Shown here piece by piece: positions 1-5,464 of a stretch of 7,829 nt of DNA (positions are counted from its first letter, which is position 1; every line of letters begins with the position of its first letter). Source of the DNA: an uncultured Polyangiaceae bacterium (GTDB lineage: Bacteria > Myxococcota_A > Polyangia > Polyangiales > Houyiibacteriaceae); assembly GCA_947259605.1 (NCBI GenBank), contig CAMYMX010000139.1, positions 1 through 7,829 on the forward strand, given 5' to 3'. The notes under the pieces are model-generated. The model did not search any database, was not told the origin of the DNA, and worked only from the letters and a program-made list of their open reading frames with translations. The translations under genes were made by a program, and so were the position numbers.

Positions 1-14
1 GAGCTCCGAGGGGC

Positions 15-41
15 GGCTTGCGTGGCCTCAGGCCCCAAGCC
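15..41. other. Imperfect stem-loop left of the ABC operon
   Basis: GGCTTG at 15-20 pairs with CAAGCC at 36-41. Inside it GGCC (24-27) pairs with GGCC (31-34) around a TCA loop, with a small internal loop between the stems. No T-run follows on either strand, so this is not a standard intrinsic terminator. It lies about 90 bases beyond the end of the last transporter gene and could be a 3' end structure of that transcript or chance pairing in GC-rich DNA. Confidence 0.25.
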
Positions 42-80
42 CTTCCGGCCACCTTTGCAAGGCGCCCCGTCCGCAGAACT

Positions 81-98
81 CCCGCGTCGGGCTTTTTT
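81..98 (+). terminator. Weak candidate terminator, plus strand
   Basis: A short GC hairpin (CCCG 81-84, loop CGT, CGGG 88-91) is followed by C and then six T residues (93-98). The T-run is on the plus strand, so it would end a rightward transcript entering from outside the window and converging on the transporter operon. A stem of only four pairs is weak. I see no convincing coding sequence in 1-128. Confidence 0.25.
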
Positions 99-128
99 CC
101 GCGCCCCGGTGGTGAAGCCGCGCCCCCG

Positions 129-1127
129 CTAATCCAGCCGTATCCGCGGATCCAGCGCCGCCACCGCAATGTCCGCCAAGAGATTGCCCACTTGCACCGC
201 GATGCCAAACATGAGCACTACCGCCATGATCACCGGCGCATCGAGTGATTCAATCGACTCGATCGTGAGCAGCCCCAGCCCGGGCCAAGCGAAGATCTTC
301 TCGGTGATGATCGCGCCGCCGACCAAAAAGGGCAGGCTCAAGCCGATCAGCGTGGCGATCGGAAGCAGGGCGTTGCGGATGGCGTGTTTGAGAACGACCT
401 GGGTCATGGGCATGCCCTTGGCCTGTGCGGTGCGAACGTGGTCGAGTCGCAGCGTTTCGATGAGCTCGCCTCGCATGACTCGCGCGTAGGTCGCCGCGCC
501 CGCAATGGCCAGTATCAGTGCGGGCAGCAGCGCGTGATAAATGTGATCAAGAGCGTCTACCCCGTAACCTCCGAAAGGGAACCAGCCCAAGAGGAACGCG
601 AACAACAGGAGTGCGATCGGGCCGGTCACATAAGTAGGGAGGCTGATCCCGATGAAGGTGGCAAACATGATCGCGGTGTCCGACCAACGATTGCGCCGAA
701 GCGCAGCGATGATCCCCGCCGTCAGTCCGATGAGCAGCTCGAACAAGACGGCAAGCGAGGCGAGGAGCAACGTGCGTGGAAGGCGATGCCCGATGACGTT
801 GGCCACCGACTCGTGGTGCGAATAGGACTCGCCGAGATCTCCTTGCAGAATCCCGCAGAACCCACGCGTGCCGTCGGCACGCAGGTATTTTGGCGAATCC
901 TTGCGAATGCAGGGCATGAGCCCGAGGTAGCTCATGAACTGTTCGGGCACGGGCCGGTCCAAGCCCTTCTTGGCCTTGAAGTCCGCGATCTGCTCGGCTC
1001 TGGCTTGCGGCCCGAGGATCGTCACCGCTGGGTCGCCGGCGACGAAGATCAAGAAGAATACGAGGGTGACGACCGACATGACGACGAGCACCCCCCAAAC
1101 GGCGCGCTGCGCGATGAACCGCATCAT
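129..1127 (-). CDS. DppB/OppB-type ABC transporter permease
   Basis: One of two inner-membrane subunits of a peptide/nickel-type ABC importer. The 332 residues begin with the typical MRFIAQRAVWG start and first helix (about 8-30), then a periplasmic loop ending GDLGES (97-101). Five further hydrophobic segments follow. The cytoplasmic EAA-type coupling loop, where the ATPase docks, lies about 223-255 (DHVRTAQAKGMP, then RNALLP), and WPGLG occurs near 281-285. Length fits the family. The ATG at 1127-1125 overlaps the TGA of the upstream binding-protein gene in an ATGA arrangement, and GAGGAGG sits about 7 nt before it, so the start is well supported and translation is probably coupled. The first loop carries extra sequence of roughly 20 residues with C73 and C91, a possible disulfide. 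The family is clear; whether the substrate is a peptide, nickel or another solute cannot be told. Confidence 0.95.
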   Translation of the reverse strand: MMRFIAQRAVWGVLVVMSVVTLVFFLIFVAGDPAVTILGPQARAEQIADFKAKKGLDRPVPEQFMSYLGLMPCIRKDSPKYLRADGTRGFCGILQGDLGESYSHHESVANVIGHRLPRTLLLASLAVLFELLIGLTAGIIAALRRNRWSDTAIMFATFIGISLPTYVTGPIALLLFAFLLGWFPFGGYGVDALDHIYHALLPALILAIAGAATYARVMRGELIETLRLDHVRTAQAKGMPMTQVVLKHAIRNALLPIATLIGLSLPFLVGGAIITEKIFAWPGLGLLTIESIESLDAPVIMAVVLMFGIAVQVGNLLADIAVAALDPRIRLD

Positions 1128-2857
1128 GGGGCCGCCTCCTCTTCGTAGATGACCTGGCTCACCCGCTCCCTCGGAAGGTCGAGCCAGATGTTTCGGTATT
1201 CGTTGAGCCAGACCGGGTGCGGGCGGAAGCCCTTCACGTATGGCTGCCAGGCGAACATGTCGACCGCGTACGAGAGGAACGCCCAGGGTGCGTCATCGGC
1301 GAGGATGGCGTTTGCCTCTGCGTAGAGAGCGAGGCGCTTCTCGCGGTCGACTTCGGCGCGCGCCGCGTCGAGGATCGTGTCGAGCTTCGGGTTCCGGTAG
1401 AAGGACCGATTCTCGGAGTTCACCGGATGGATCGATCGGCTGTGGAAGAGGATGTCCATGAAGTTCGACGGATCGGGGAAGTCCTGATGCCAGCCCGTGA
1501 AGGCGGCCTGCGCGACCCGCGGTTTCCCCGTTTCCTTCAGGTACGTCGCGAACGACACCATCTTGAGATCGATTTCGATGCCAATCTCTTTTAGATCTTG
1601 TTGGAAGAGCTGCGCTCCGCGGACGTCTCCCTCGCCCCTCACCCAGAGCGTGATCGGCTCGCTCAGACCGTCGGGAAACCCTGCCAGGCGCATTTCTTCC
1701 TTGGCTCTCTCGAGGTCGAACACCTGCCTCGTCGGCAGATCGGGATCGTAGGGCGCGAGCATCGGGGGCAAGACCTGGCTCGCCGCGAGCACTTCACCCG
1801 GGTTGAGGCGTTCGAGCTTCGACCGGTCGATCGCGAAGGCGACGGCGCGACGCACGTGGACGTTATCGAATGGAGGCAGCTCGCAGTTGAGCCCGATGGC
1901 GTAGACCGAGGGGCTCGGGACTTCCGCTCGGTAGGGAGCCCAGGCCTTGGACTCGCGCATGAAGAGCCTGTTCACCTTGCTCGGCCGGTGGATGACGTCG
2001 AGGTCGCCGTTGCGGAAGCGAGCGCTAGCGACGTCGGGCGAGATATTCTCGAGGAACACCATGCGTTCAACGCGCGCGCGCGGAGCCCAGTACTCCTCGA
2101 ACCGATGGAGCTCGACCTGCACCCCCCGCTCCCAGCGCGAGAACGCAAAGGGCCCAGCTCCGACCGGGTGGCGTCCCACCGCATCGGCGCCTTCGGCCGT
2201 TTCGAGCTGCTCGACGTGCTCTCTCGCGAGCGGGTAGGCGAATGGCATGGCGAGTGCGTTGAGGAAGGTCTGATCCGCTTCGTCGAGCTGAAACTCGATC
2301 GTCTTGTCATCGATGACGCGGATGCCCTCGATGTGTCCCACTTCTCCTCGGTGGTACGCTGGCGCGCCCACGATCGACTTGTAGAAAGGGTACCCCGGGG
2401 AGCCGGTCGTCTCCGAGAGCAGGCGGTGCAGCGACCAGGAGATGTCGTGCGCCGTGATCTCGCGACCGTTGTGAAACTTGATGCCATTGCGAAGCGCGAA
2501 ACGAAAGGCCCGACCCGCGTCCGACACCGTGGGCAGCTCCGCAGCGAGGCTTGGAATCATGTTGCCGTCGTAGTCGTAGTCGAGCAGGCCATCGTAAAGT
2601 AGGCGGCAAGCGGCGGTCGAAAGGGTGTCGTAGGCGAAGTGCGGATCGAGCGTGTGGATGTTGCTACCGGCTGAAAAGATGAGCGTCCCGCCGGACTGCG
2701 GGGATGGGTGCCCGGCGCCGACGTAGCGGGGGCCGACGGGCGCCTTTGGGAAGTGGGTGACGACCCAGCAAACGAGCAACGCGGCTGCCAGAACCGCGAC
2801 GCTCCCCGAGAGCCATCGGGCAGGGCGCCAGCGGTCAATCTTTGGGGTCGAACGCAT
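1124..2857 (-). CDS. ABC transporter family 5 substrate-binding protein (peptide/nickel type), membrane-anchored
   Basis: Extracytoplasmic solute-binding protein for the importer, 577 residues from this start. Family 5 hallmarks are visible: LDPHFAYDTL near 70-79, FHNGREITAHDISWSL (128-142), VGAGPFAFSRWERG (232-245), DNVHVRRAVAFAIDR (331-345) and GWHQDFPDPSN (455-465). Residues about 15-34 form one hydrophobic helix after a basic N-terminus. The only Cys in it (C30, in LLVC) lacks the small residue expected at -1 of a lipobox, so I infer an uncleaved signal anchor or a poor signal peptide rather than a lipoprotein. I chose the ATG at 2857 because GGAGAAGGG lies about 7 nt before it; an in-frame TTG at 2890 would add 11 residues but is less likely. 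The start lies 23 nt inside the end of the DppC-type gene, and the stop overlaps the next permease start by 4 nt. Ligand unknown. Confidence 0.94.
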   Translation of the reverse strand: MRSTPKIDRWRPARWLSGSVAVLAAALLVCWVVTHFPKAPVGPRYVGAGHPSPQSGGTLIFSAGSNIHTLDPHFAYDTLSTAACRLLYDGLLDYDYDGNMIPSLAAELPTVSDAGRAFRFALRNGIKFHNGREITAHDISWSLHRLLSETTGSPGYPFYKSIVGAPAYHRGEVGHIEGIRVIDDKTIEFQLDEADQTFLNALAMPFAYPLAREHVEQLETAEGADAVGRHPVGAGPFAFSRWERGVQVELHRFEEYWAPRARVERMVFLENISPDVASARFRNGDLDVIHRPSKVNRLFMRESKAWAPYRAEVPSPSVYAIGLNCELPPFDNVHVRRAVAFAIDRSKLERLNPGEVLAASQVLPPMLAPYDPDLPTRQVFDLERAKEEMRLAGFPDGLSEPITLWVRGEGDVRGAQLFQQDLKEIGIEIDLKMVSFATYLKETGKPRVAQAAFTGWHQDFPDPSNFMDILFHSRSIHPVNSENRSFYRNPKLDTILDAARAEVDREKRLALYAEANAILADDAPWAFLSYAVDMFAWQPYVKGFRPHPVWLNEYRNIWLDLPRERVSQVIYEEEAAP

Positions 2858-3716
2858 CGCGCAGCCCTTCTCCAAAGAGGTTGAAACCAAAGACCGCCAT
2901 GCTGATCAACACCGCCGGGTAGACCGTGAGACGGGGGAGGCCGAGGAGAAGCGACTGACTCTCGTTGAGCATCGAGCCCCAACTTGCCGTCGGTGGCCGG
3001 ACGCCGAGATTGAGAAACGAGAGTGCGCTCTCGGCGATGATCATACGCGCGACCATGATCGTCCCGATCGCGATAATCGGGCCGATGACGTTGGGCAGAA
3101 CGTGCCGTGCGAGGATCCGGAAGTGACTCAGCCCGAGGGCTCGGGCGGCTTGGATGTAGTCGAGCTCGCGAGCCTCCATCGTCTTGGCCCGCGTCACGCG
3201 GGCGAGGGTGGTCCAGGAAAGAACCCCCAGCACGATGCAGATCGTCCATATCCCGGGTGCGTCGAAGACACGCTGCATGACGATGGCGATCAAGAGAAAG
3301 GGCATCGAGAGCACCACGTCGACGAGGCGCATCAGGTACGTGTCGGTGCGCCCGCCGACGTAGCCGGACAGCAGACCGAGGGCGACCCCGATGAGCACGG
3401 CCAGCGCCGTGGCCAGATAGGCGACCAGCATCGAGATCCTGGCGCCGCTGAGCAGCCGGCTCAGCTCATCGCGGGCGAGAATGTCACCGCCGAGCCAGTG
3501 GCCCGGTTCGACGCCTGGGCCGGCCGGGAGCCCGTTTGGAAGCAGCAGGCTATCGGTGAACTGCTCGACCGGGTCGTAAGGCGCGAGCCAGGGCCCGAAA
3601 GCGCCCAGCGCCGTCACCGCCACCACAAGGAACAGGCCGACCAGAGCCCCCTTGTTCCGTCGAAATCGTCGAAACGCCCGCGAATCCATGCCCCTGCTGG
3701 GAGGTACTGGGTTCAA
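2835..3716 (-). CDS. DppC/OppC-type ABC transporter permease
   Basis: Second membrane subunit of the importer and first gene of the operon, up to 293 residues. A basic N-terminus (FRRFRRNKGALVG) precedes helix 1 (about 24-44). Then come the APYDP motif (45-49), the family signature around LGGDILARDELSRLLSGARIS (75-95), several helices, and the EAA coupling loop with DYIQAARALGLSHFRILARH (186-205) and LPN (207-209). The end LRDAFDPKD is typical. The start is uncertain. The longest frame begins at TTG 3716, while an in-frame ATG at 3689 (MDSRAF) gives 284 residues; neither has a convincing Shine-Dalgarno, the ATG having only AGCAGGGGC directly in front. Its stop at 2835 lies inside the binding-protein gene. 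Having the C-type permease first, before the binding protein and the B-type permease, differs from the common dpp/opp order. Confidence 0.94.
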   Translation of the reverse strand: MNPVPPSRGMDSRAFRRFRRNKGALVGLFLVVAVTALGAFGPWLAPYDPVEQFTDSLLLPNGLPAGPGVEPGHWLGGDILARDELSRLLSGARISMLVAYLATALAVLIGVALGLLSGYVGGRTDTYLMRLVDVVLSMPFLLIAIVMQRVFDAPGIWTICIVLGVLSWTTLARVTRAKTMEARELDYIQAARALGLSHFRILARHVLPNVIGPIIAIGTIMVARMIIAESALSFLNLGVRPPTASWGSMLNESQSLLLGLPRLTVYPAVLISMAVFGFNLFGEGLRDAFDPKD

Positions 3717-3820
3717 GGGATCTCGTCAATTTCCGCCCCTCGGCGCGATCTAAGAGCCGATCAAACGATCCAAAGAACAGCGCAGACTGGCTCAAACCAA
3801 GGCCATATGGTCCAAAATTT

Positions 3821-3849
3821 ATTATAATTACAGCTACTTATGATTTCAT
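3821..3849 (-). promoter_or_regulatory. Predicted sigma-70-type promoter of the ABC operon
   Basis: Read on the minus strand, ATGAAA (3849-3844, four of six matches to TTGACA) is followed after 17 bp by a perfect TATAAT (3826-3821). Transcription would start near 3814, leaving a leader of about 100-125 nt before the permease start. The -10 element is also part of an ATTATAAT palindrome, so TATAAT reads on the plus strand too, but no matching plus-strand -35 is present. Confidence 0.55.
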
Positions 3850-3860
3850 GCTCTTTTGTG

Positions 3861-3890
3861 TTGACGTAATTATTTTGAATGGAATACATT
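3861..3890 (+). promoter_or_regulatory. Predicted promoter of the MerR-like operon, with overlapping inverted repeat
   Basis: TTGACG (3861-3866, five of six) and TACATT (3885-3890, four of six) are separated by 18 bp. An inverted repeat, GAATG (3877-3881) and CATTC (3887-3891), covers the downstream part of the spacer and the -10. MerR-family proteins usually bind between -35 and -10 at promoters with slightly long spacers, so self-regulation is a reasonable inference. The expected start near 3897 leaves only about 10 nt before the ATG. A second possible -10, TATAAG (3894-3899), would make the message essentially leaderless. Confidence 0.5.
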
Positions 3891-3907
3891 CGCTATAAGT
3901 TATTCAA

Positions 3908-4468
3908 ATGACTCTACCAAGAGGACATAAGCATACAACTCGGGAACTCGAGGCCAGGACTTGGTCGGACGAGGAGCTCGGGACGATCGAGCGGGCGCAC
4001 GTCGAAGGGATGAGCGTCCAGCAGATCGTCGAGACCTTCACCGCACGGGGCTCAAGGCTCACGGAAGCCACCTTCCGGAAGTACGTCCAGCTGGGACTGC
4101 TGCCGCGAAGCGTTCGGGTTGGCCGCAAGGGCAAGCACCGCGGCTCGCAGGGCCTCTATCCGGCGACCGCCGTGCGCCAGATCGATCACATCCGCCGCCT
4201 GATGCAGCAGGGGTTCACGATGGAGGAAATCCAGAAGGAGTTCCTCTTCGTTCGCGGCGACATCGATGCGCTACGGCGCCAACTCCAGCGCGTGTACCAG
4301 GCGATCGAAAACGCCGTACACGAGCAGCAGCGCGAAGGAGCCGACGACGTGGGTGTCGGCGATGCGCTCAATGAGGTTCGCGAGCTCGGTTCGGAGCTCG
4401 TTCAGAAGCTCGAGACCATCGAGCGGCGCCTGACGATGCGGGCCCGCATGGCGCGGGCAGCTGTCTAA
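3908..4468 (+). CDS. MerR-like winged-helix transcriptional regulator
   Basis: A predicted DNA-binding protein of 186 residues. After an N-terminal stretch of about 34 residues, a helix-turn-helix resembling the MerR wing region spans about 36-66 (MSVQQIVETF, then LTEATFRKYVQLGLLP). A basic GRKGKHRGSQGLYP segment (72-85) fits the wing, and AVRQIDHIRRLMQQGFTMEEIQ (88-109) fits the second helical pair. Residues about 115-175 are charged and helical, probably a dimerising coiled coil. No Cys-based effector site is seen, so metal sensing is unlikely. The ATG at 3908 has no Shine-Dalgarno and lies about 10 nt from the predicted transcription start; the in-frame ATG at codon 35 (4010) has GAAGGG in front but would cut off residues that look conserved. 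It is the first gene of an operon with the sigma4-like gene, 23 nt downstream. The fold is fairly secure; the regulated genes are unknown, with itself and the divergent transporter the obvious candidates. Confidence 0.88.
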   Translation: MTLPRGHKHTTRELEARTWSDEELGTIERAHVEGMSVQQIVETFTARGSRLTEATFRKYVQLGLLPRSVRVGRKGKHRGSQGLYPATAVRQIDHIRRLMQQGFTMEEIQKEFLFVRGDIDALRRQLQRVYQAIENAVHEQQREGADDVGVGDALNEVRELGSELVQKLETIERRLTMRARMARAAV

Positions 4469-4480
4469 GAGATCTGAGGG

Positions 4481-4491
4481 GGAGAGGTGTC
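4481..4491 (+). promoter_or_regulatory. Ribosome binding site of the sigma4-like gene
   Basis: A purine-rich run containing GGAGAGG follows the stop codon of the MerR-like gene; its GGAG (4481-4484) is 7 nt before the ATG at 4492. This strong site contrasts with the missing one on the upstream gene and fixes the start of the downstream gene. Confidence 0.7.
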
Positions 4492-5019
4492 ATGAAGGAC
4501 GCAGCAAGCGCAGAGGTTGTCGACAGGGAATCGAATCCGGAGGAGGAACCGGAGTCACTTGCAGACGCGCTCGACGAGCCGGGAACCGAGGAGCGCCGCG
4601 GTCGCAGGAAGCGCCGTTCGCGTGCTCGCGCGCGGACCATCTCGATTCGCCGATTGAGCAAGGCGGAGCTCAATCGGGGCCGTGAGCTCTATCCCGAAAG
4701 CGACTACTGGAAGCCGAAAAGCCGTTCGGAGTGCAAAGACATGGAGCGACCGTGCCCCTTCGTCTCCTGCAAGTATCACCTTTACATCGACGTCCATCCG
4801 GTGCGCGGGTCGATCAAGCTCAACTTTCCGGACATCGAGATTTGGGAGATGACCGATACCTGCGCGCTCGATGTCGCTGACCGCGGGGGCATCACCCTCG
4901 AAGAGGTCGGGGAGATCATGAATCTCACACGCGAGCGTGTTCGACAGGTCGAGACGGCCGGGCTCGCTCGTCTACAGGAGTATCGCGACGTCGAGCGACT
5001 CAAGGACTACGTGACCTAA
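4492..5019 (+). CDS. Sigma-70 region 4-like DNA-binding protein with Cys cluster
   Basis: A protein of 175 residues in three parts. Residues 1-32 are acidic and probably disordered, and 33-48 are very basic (RRGRRKRRSRARAR). The middle has four Cys: C81, C88 and C93 (C-x6-C-x4-C, within ERPCPFVSCKYHLY) and C124 in DTCALD. The C-terminal part, about 125-163, reads as a sigma-70 region 4.2 helix-turn-helix: LDVADRGGITLEEVGEIM, then TRERVRQVE, the classic -35 recognition signature. There is no region 2, so it should not act as a complete sigma factor. I infer a transcription factor that binds DNA or RNA polymerase, possibly with a Zn or Fe-S site formed by the Cys residues. It is translated from a strong Shine-Dalgarno 23 nt after the MerR-like gene and is followed by a strong terminator. 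I recall similar proteins in myxobacteria but know of no established function. Confidence 0.85.
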   Translation: MKDAASAEVVDRESNPEEEPESLADALDEPGTEERRGRRKRRSRARARTISIRRLSKAELNRGRELYPESDYWKPKSRSECKDMERPCPFVSCKYHLYIDVHPVRGSIKLNFPDIEIWEMTDTCALDVADRGGITLEEVGEIMNLTRERVRQVETAGLARLQEYRDVERLKDYVT

Positions 5020-5046
5020 GGGCCACTCCAAGGGCAGCAGGGGGGA

Positions 5047-5076
5047 GGGTGTCGCCGACTGGCGGCACCCTTTTTT
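5047..5076 (+). terminator. Rho-independent terminator of the regulator operon
   Basis: A 10-bp stem (GGGTGTCGCC 5047-5056 with GGCGGCACCC 5061-5070, one G-U wobble) closes a GACT loop and is followed directly by six T residues (5071-5076). It lies 27 nt after the stop of the sigma4-like gene. The opposite strand has no T-run after the hairpin, so it should end only rightward transcription. The convergent small gene has its stop codon at 5077-5075, within the T-run. Confidence 0.92.
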
Positions 5077-5389
5077 AATTCAGCAAGTTCTCGCGCGGCG
5101 TCTTCGCCCAGATCGAGTCCCAGCCTTGGCGATACCGCTCGCTTGCCACCTTGGCGGGGCGGCCGGTCGATGCACGCGCGTCGTGGTGAACCTCGACGTC
5201 GAAAAGCACAGGAGACTCCGAACGTGCCTTAAGGCTAACCACCTCGCCATGAAGGGGCTTGCCCTCGTCCAGCGGACGAACCCGCCCTGCCTCGATGCCA
5301 TCCCCTCGCCGGCGAAGCACGTTATAGCCGTTGCCATCGTCTGATTTGCCGTAGACCAGCATCAAATCGTCAGATTTCTGATACCGCAT
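5075..5389 (-). CDS. Conserved-looking hypothetical protein, 104 aa
   Basis: A soluble protein with no signal peptide or membrane segment. It has a beta-rich look in the first two thirds (LMLVYGK, YNVLRRR, GIEAGRVRPL, GEVVSLKAR, VLFDVEV) and a C-terminal basic/aromatic segment VASERYRQGWDSIW (81-94). The GRVRPLDEGKPLHGEVV segment and this tail remind me of small hypothetical proteins in myxobacterial genomes, which supports a real gene, but I cannot assign a function. The start is uncertain: ATG 5389 has no good Shine-Dalgarno, and another ATG lies at codon 10. KSDD occurs twice near the N-terminus (5-8 and 15-18), encoded by near-identical 12-mers. It converges on the regulator operon, ending in that operon's terminator, and diverges from the large membrane-protein gene. 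Confidence 0.7.
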   Translation of the reverse strand: MRYQKSDDLMLVYGKSDDGNGYNVLRRRGDGIEAGRVRPLDEGKPLHGEVVSLKARSESPVLFDVEVHHDARASTGRPAKVASERYRQGWDSIWAKTPRENLLN

Positions 5390-5436
5390 AACCTAGGAGT
5401 AAGGCCGCCCGACCAGGAAGTCTAGGGTTGCGCTCT

Positions 5437-5464
5437 GGTGGCCGGGCACTTGTCACCGGCCACC
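5437..5464. repeat. Perfect 9-bp inverted repeat at the start of the membrane-protein gene
   Basis: GGTGGCCGG (5437-5445) and CCGGCCACC (5456-5464) are perfect reverse complements around a 10-nt loop. The left arm contains the GTG at 5438-5440 that opens the longest frame. In RNA this would be a very stable hairpin burying that codon; in DNA it could be an operator. Confidence 0.7.

Larger units (their letters stand above)
3717..3907. promoter_or_regulatory. AT-rich divergent regulatory region
   Basis: This is the intergenic space between the leftward transporter operon and the rightward regulator operon. By my count 3811-3910 has 26 G/C in 100 bases, far below the surrounding coding DNA. 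It holds the 8-bp palindrome ATTATAAT (3821-3828), which supplies TATAAT on both strands; the palindrome CCATATGG (3803-3810), just inside the leftward transcript; and the inverted repeat GAATG-N5-CATTC (3877-3891) at the rightward promoter. Each is a candidate operator. 3717-3800 is ordinary GC-rich leader sequence with no gene I can support. Confidence 0.75.

Noticed and set aside
18..248. Short plus-strand frame at the left edge
   Set aside because: Crosses the stop of the permease gene and has Pro/Arg-rich composition with no Shine-Dalgarno or known motif.
384..1148. Long plus-strand open frame opposite the DppB-type permease
   Set aside because: Antisense shadow of a well-supported gene. 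Its protein is highly charged, low in hydrophobic core and matches nothing I recognise, as expected from GC-rich codon bias.
1598..2602. 334-codon plus-strand frame opposite the binding-protein gene
   Set aside because: The opposite strand encodes a clear family 5 binding protein through the whole interval, so this is an antisense by-product.
2757..3827. 356-codon plus-strand frame opposite the DppC-type permease
   Set aside because: Rich in His, Arg, Glu and Asp with no recognisable domain, and it runs through the leader and the promoter-side DNA of the real operon.
3823..3828. Plus-strand TATAAT as a promoter for the MerR-like gene
   Set aside because: No -35-like hexamer lies 16-18 bp upstream. 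The motif is explained by the palindrome whose minus-strand reading has a plausible -35.
3801..3910. AT-rich patch as a sign of a mobile element or recent insertion
   Set aside because: No transposase, integrase, terminal repeats or target duplication flank it, and its composition fits a divergent promoter region.
4492..5019. A full sigma factor gene
   Set aside because: Only a region 4-like motif is present. No region 2 is visible in the 175 residues, so it should not be called a sigma factor.
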